From contig CAVXUW010000002.1 in the NCBI GenBank assembly GCA_963765105.1, positions 248,001 to 312,000 on the forward strand: DNA of 64,000 nucleotides, read 5' to 3'. Positions within the stretch are counted from its first letter, which is position 1, and every line of letters begins with the position of its first letter. The notes under the pieces were generated by a model. It worked only from the letters and a program-made list of their open reading frames with translations, was not told where the DNA came from and made no database searches. Positions 60,428 to 64,000 of this stretch are shown in pieces. The stretch is from CALMEC01 sp963765105 (GTDB lineage: Bacteria > Actinomycetota > Thermoleophilia > Miltoncostaeales > Miltoncostaeaceae). The position numbers and the translations under genes are program-made.

Positions 60428-63400
60428 CTACGGGCGGGAGCCCGTGACCTTCGGGATGCTCGGGCTGCCGATGACGGCCAGGATCCGCACGCGGGCACGG
60501 CCCGTGACGCGGTTGGCGTTGTCGGCACGTGCCGTCGCGATGTTGGTCCGGTTACCAGCGGTGTTGGCACGGAGGGTGATGCGCACCGTGCGTGACTGAC
60601 CGGCGTTGAGGTTGCCGACGTTCCAGCAGGCCTGGCCGCCGCGAACCTGCGCGCCCCGTGCTCGGACAAACGAGAAGCCCGAGGGGATGCGGTCACAGAT
60701 GCGGACGTTTCGTGCCGTTGCGGTCCCGATGTTGCGAACCGTGATGGTGAACAGCACGTTCGTGCGACGGTTGGTGATGGCCTTGCTGGCGCCCTTGCGG
60801 ATGGACAGTGCCGTTCGCTCGCCACCGATGACGATCACACCTGGCGGGGTGATACCCGCGTCGATGGTGATGTTGCGGTCGCCACCGACCAGGTTGATCG
60901 GGGTCGTGCGACCCGTGGTGGGGTCGGCGTCGGAGTCGGCGGCGTCGTTTGCGCCCACGTTGGCGGGGGAGAGCGACGTGCCGGCCGGCAGGTTTGTGAA
61001 GCCGACGGTGTAGACGCCAGCGGGAAGGTTCGGGAAGAAGTAGTTCCCGCTCGCGTCCGTCGTCTGCTGGGCGATCTGCACACCCTTGCCGTCGTACAGC
61101 GTCACCGTGACACCGGGAACGCCGGGCTCGCCCGCGTCCTGGATGCCATTGCCGTTGGTGTCGCTGAACACCTTGTCTCCGAGGCCGGCGGGAATGACGA
61201 TGCCGGCATCGAGGGTCGGGTTGTTGTCACCGGCGGCCAACGTGACCGGGGCGCTGCGACCCGTGGTGGGGTTGATATCGGAGTCGGCGGCATTGTCGGC
61301 TCCCTGATCGGCCATGGTTACCGTCGCGCCAAGCGGCAGGTTCGACACACCGATCGAGTAGTCACCCGGCGTCAGGTTGGTGAAGGAATACTTGCCCTGA
61401 GCATCGGTTGTGGCCGTTGCGATTGCCGTGCCGGCGGCGTTGTAGAGCGTCACCGTGACACCGGGAACACCGGCCTCGCTTGGGTCTTGGATGCCGTTCT
61501 GGTTGACGTCGTTCCACACCGTGTCACCGAGTGATGCCGGCTTGAACACACCGAAGTCGACGGTCTGGTTGCCGTTGGCGCCGTCACCATCTGTGGTGGG
61601 TTCGCCACCTGAGGTGAGCGTCACCGGAACGGCCATGACCATCCCGGCGGATCCGGTCCCGTTGTCGTCGTTGTCGGTGTCGTTGTTGGTGGCCGGTCCG
61701 GGCTCGGCGGGGCCGGTAGCCGACCCGTTGGTGCCCGTGGACGAGACGTACCCGGCGAGCGGTGCTCCGGCGGCGAAGTTCGTTGCCGGGAGAACCACCT
61801 TGTAGTCACCGGGTGCGAGGCCGGTGAACTGGTAGTTGCCGCTTGCGTTGGTGGTCGTGGTGGCCACCACGGCTCCGGCGCCATTGACCAGCTGCACCGT
61901 CACACCGGCGATGCCGGGCTCCGCTGCCTCTTTGGTGCCGTTGTTGTTCTGGTCGTCGAACACCGTGTTTCCGAGGACGAGTGGCGTCCAGATGCCGGCG
62001 TCGATGGTGGTGTTGTTCTCACCCGCAGCCACCGTCACCGGGATGGTGCAGGTGCCGAGAGCTGTGGCGTCCGAGTCGGTGGCGTCATTGCCACCGGCGT
62101 TCGGGGTGGTGAGCTGGCTCCCCGCGGGGATGGTGGTGAAGCCCACCTGGTAGCTGCCCGGAGCCAGGTCCGTGAAGCTGTAGCTGCCGTCCACTCCCGT
62201 CGTGCGGGTCTGAACAACCTGTCCGGCCGGGTTGCACAGCGTGACCGTGACACCGGTCACACCCGGCTCGCCGGGATCTTGCACCCCGTTGTTGTTGGAG
62301 TCGAGCCACACCTTGTCACCGATGGAGGCGACACCGGTCGGCGTCGAGATGAACCCGAAGTCGACCGTCAAGTTCCCGTTGTTACCGTCGCCGTCAGTCG
62401 TTGGCTCCGTGCCGCGCGCGAGGGTGACGGGAGCGGAGGTCACCGCACCCGCGGCGGTGGTTCCGTTGTCGTCGTTGTCGACGTTGTTGTCCGGGTCGGA
62501 TGCCGGCTCGCTGCCACCACCGGTCGAACTCGACAGGCCGGCCAATGGCGCTCCGGCGGCGAAGTTCGATGCCGGGATACGCACCGAGTAGTCACCCGGG
62601 GTGAGGTCCGGGAAGTTGTAGTTACCCGTGCCATTGGTCGTGGTGGTTGCCACGACCGTGGTGCCGGACAGAAGCTCGACGGTGACACCGCCAACTCCGG
62701 CCTCACCGGCGTCGGCGACACCGTTGTTGTTGGTGTCACGGAATACGAGGTTGCCGAGGTTGAGCGGGAACCACGCACCGGCGTCAACCGTGGTGTTGTT
62801 CTCACCGGCGGCGAGTGTCACCGGGATGGTGCACGTGCCAACCGTCGCAGCGTCGGAGTCGGTGGCGTCGTTGCCACCCTCATTGGGCAGCGTCAATGCG
62901 CCACCGGCGGGCAGGTTGGTGAAACCAACCTGGTAGCTCCCCGGGGCAAGGCCCGTGAAGGCGTAGCTGCCATCGGCGGCCGATGTTGTCGTGGAGACGA
63001 CGGTGCCGGCGGGGTTGCACAGCGTGACGGTCACGCCACCCAGACCCGGCTCGCCGGCATCCTGAATGCCGTTGTGGTTGGTGTCCTCCCACACGCGGTC
63101 ACCGACAGACGCGTTTTGTGGTGCCGGGGGGATGAAACCGAAGTCAACCGTCTGGTTGGCGTTGTTGCCGTCACCGTCGTCGGTGGGCTCAGTGCCCGAG
63201 GCCAGAGTGACGGGGAGCGAGGTCACGGCGCCACCGGCGGCGGAACCGTTGTCGTCGTTGTCAGCGTTGTTGTCGGGGTCTGGGGCCGGCTCGCTCCCGC
63301 CACCCGTCGAGCTCGAAAGGCCCGCGAGCGGGGCGCCGCCGGCGAAGTTCGCTGCGGGGATCCGCACCGTGTAGTCACCGGCACGAAGTCCGGTGAACTG

Positions 63401-64000
63401 GTAGTTGCCACCGGCGTTGGTCGTTGTGGTTGCGACGACCGTGGTGCCCTGCAGCAGCTCGACCGTGACACCCGAGATGCCGGGCTCGCCGGCGTCGACG
63501 CGGCCGTTGTTGTTGGCGTCGCGCCACACCAAGTTGCCGAGGTTGAGCGGTTGGTAGACGCCGGCGTCGATGGTGGTGTTGTTCTCACCGGCGGTGAGCG
63601 TCACCGGAATGGTGCATGTCCCGACGCTTGGGGCGTCGGAGTCGGTCGCGTCATTGCCGCCTTGGTTGGCGGGCGACAGCGCGGTGCCGGCCGGAAGGTT
63701 GGTGAAACCAACCTGGTAGCTGCCGGCGGCGAGGCCCGTGAAGGCGTAGCTGCCGTCAGCGGCCGACGTCGTCGTGGAGACGACGGTGCCCGCGGCGTTG
63801 CACAGGGATACCGTCACGCCGCCCTGTCCCGGCTCACCGGCGTCCTGAACACCGTTGGCGTTCTGGTCAAGCCACACGCGGTCACCGACGGATGCGGTGG
63901 CCGGCGGCGGGATGAAGCCGAAGTCAACCGTCTGGTTGGCGTTGTTGCCGTCACCGTCGTCGGTGGGCTCAGTGCCCGAGGCCAGAGTGACGGGGAGCGA
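60428..64000 (-). CDS. Giant SdrD B-type repeat surface protein with C-terminal DUF11 domain (5' end outside window)
   Basis: At least 1191 residues are visible; start and any signal peptide lie beyond the window. Eight SdrD_B-like domains are present, each with a Ca2+-loop signature such as VWLDQNANGVQDAGEPG. In the first six, a Cys-containing type (VGTCTIPVTL) alternates with a type rich in Asp/Asn (DNNADNDDNG), giving a DNA super-repeat of about 780 bp. The last 115 residues are a DUF11-type domain (TVRNIGTATARNVRICDR). No LPxTG signal or membrane anchor ends the protein. It is predicted to be secreted or loosely bound, with a stalk of Ca-stiffened domains. Confidence 0.85.
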   Translation of the reverse strand, partial: SLPVTLASGTEPTDDGDGNNANQTVDFGFIPPPATASVGDRVWLDQNANGVQDAGEPGQGGVTVSLCNAAGTVVSTTTSAADGSYAFTGLAAGSYQVGFTNLPAGTALSPANQGGNDATDSDAPSVGTCTIPVTLTAGENNTTIDAGVYQPLNLGNLVWRDANNNGRVDAGEPGISGVTVELLQGTTVVATTTTNAGGNYQFTGLRAGDYTVRIPAANFAGGAPLAGLSSSTGGGSEPAPDPDNNADNDDNGSAAGGAVTSLPVTLASGTEPTDDGDGNNANQTVDFGFIPPAPQNASVGDRVWEDTNHNGIQDAGEPGLGGVTVTLCNPAGTVVSTTTSAADGSYAFTGLAPGSYQVGFTNLPAGGALTLPNEGGNDATDSDAATVGTCTIPVTLAAGENNTTVDAGAWFPLNLGNLVFRDTNNNGVADAGEAGVGGVTVELLSGTTVVATTTTNGTGNYNFPDLTPGDYSVRIPASNFAAGAPLAGLSSSTGGGSEPASDPDNNVDNDDNGTTAAGAVTSAPVTLARGTEPTTDGDGNNGNLTVDFGFISTPTGVASIGDKVWLDSNNNGVQDPGEPGVTGVTVTLCNPAGQVVQTRTTGVDGSYSFTDLAPGSYQVGFTTIPAGSQLTTPNAGGNDATDSDATALGTCTIPVTVAAGENNTTIDAGIWTPLVLGNTVFDDQNNNGTKEAAEPGIAGVTVQLVNGAGAVVATTTTNASGNYQFTGLAPGDYKVVLPATNFAAGAPLAGYVSSTGTNGSATGPAEPGPATNNDTDNDDNGTGSAGMVMAVPVTLTSGGEPTTDGDGANGNQTVDFGVFKPASLGDTVWNDVNQNGIQDPSEAGVPGVTVTLYNAAGTAIATATTDAQGKYSFTNLTPGDYSIGVSNLPLGATVTMADQGADNAADSDINPTTGRSAPVTLAAGDNNPTLDAGIVIPAGLGDKVFSDTNGNGIQDAGEPGVPGVTVTLYDGKGVQIAQQTTDASGNYFFPNLPAGVYTVGFTNLPAGTSLSPANVGANDAADSDADPTTGRTTPINLVGGDRNITIDAGITPPGVIVIGGERTALSIRKGASKAITNRRTNVLFTITVRNIGTATARNVRICDRIPSGFSFVRARGAQVRGGQACWNVGNLNAGQSRTVRITLRANTAGNRTNIATARADNANRVTGRARVRILAVIGSPSIPKVTGSRP

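Overview
The window is 64 kb of GC-rich DNA (my estimate from reading is mid-60s percent) with dense, short-spaced, often overlapping genes. The gene content points to an actinobacterium outside the well-studied genera: an acyl-CoA carboxylase epsilon subunit, DipZ, an FHA/Ser-Thr kinase pair, a class F sortase domain, DUF3054 and DUF3817 membrane proteins, and many start codons sitting 6-9 nt after a TAnnnT box, as in leaderless actinobacterial transcripts. The class (Acidimicrobiia or Thermoleophilia-like) is only a guess.

Layout. 1-4.0 kb: an operon with two unusual Rieske fusions (Rieske plus glutamate-synthase FMN domain; Rieske plus thiamine-diphosphate enzyme). 4.3-8.7 kb: VanW protein, CNNM/CBS transporter, 5'-3' exonuclease. 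8.8-12.4 kb: FHA-HtrA protease overlapping a membrane Ser/Thr kinase. 12.4-16.3 kb: spermidine-synthase-like protein, tadA, a DUF3054 fusion, a secreted beta-helix-like protein. 16.4-19.9 kb: two tRNA-Ser genes, an 84-bp repeat array, a giant thioester/Ig-like/sortase fusion, tRNA-Val. 20-23.8 kb: SRP RNA, dnaX-ybaB-recR and two small genes. 23.9-26.1 kb: lysC-asd. 26.1-31.1 kb: a minus-strand FIST/GGDEF-EAL signalling operon with a hydrolase. 31.2-38.4 kb: TCA genes (sdhABE behind an MFS gene, then icd-mdh). 38.4-47.2 kb: a toxin-antitoxin pair, glycosyltransferase, SpoIID-NlpC/P60 fusion, aminotransferase, mntH, NfeD-stomatin, L,D-transpeptidase. 47.3-49.5 kb: sucCD with a 79-bp tandem duplication between the genes. 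49.5-54.4 kb: a second toxin-antitoxin pair, DipZ, GNAT, MFS. 54.4-60.4 kb: propionyl-CoA carboxylase (alpha, epsilon, beta) and methylmalonyl-CoA mutase opposite a GntR regulator. 60.4-64 kb: the C-terminal part of a huge SdrD-repeat surface protein.

How the genes fit together. Propionyl-CoA carboxylase and mutase feed succinyl-CoA into sucCD, sdhABE and mdh, so much of the oxidative C4 branch is encoded here. Cell-envelope genes (VanW, SpoIID-NlpC/P60, L,D-transpeptidase, sortase fusion, SdrD protein, beta-helix protein) are scattered among housekeeping genes.

Most novel-looking items: the thioester/Ig/sortase fusion; the paired Rieske fusions; a repeat family shared between the tRNA-Ser region and the sucC-sucD gap; and the recurring leaderless start signature. 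Caution: sucC, sdhB and the GGDEF-EAL gene are each broken by single-base frameshifts that look more like sequence errors than decay.
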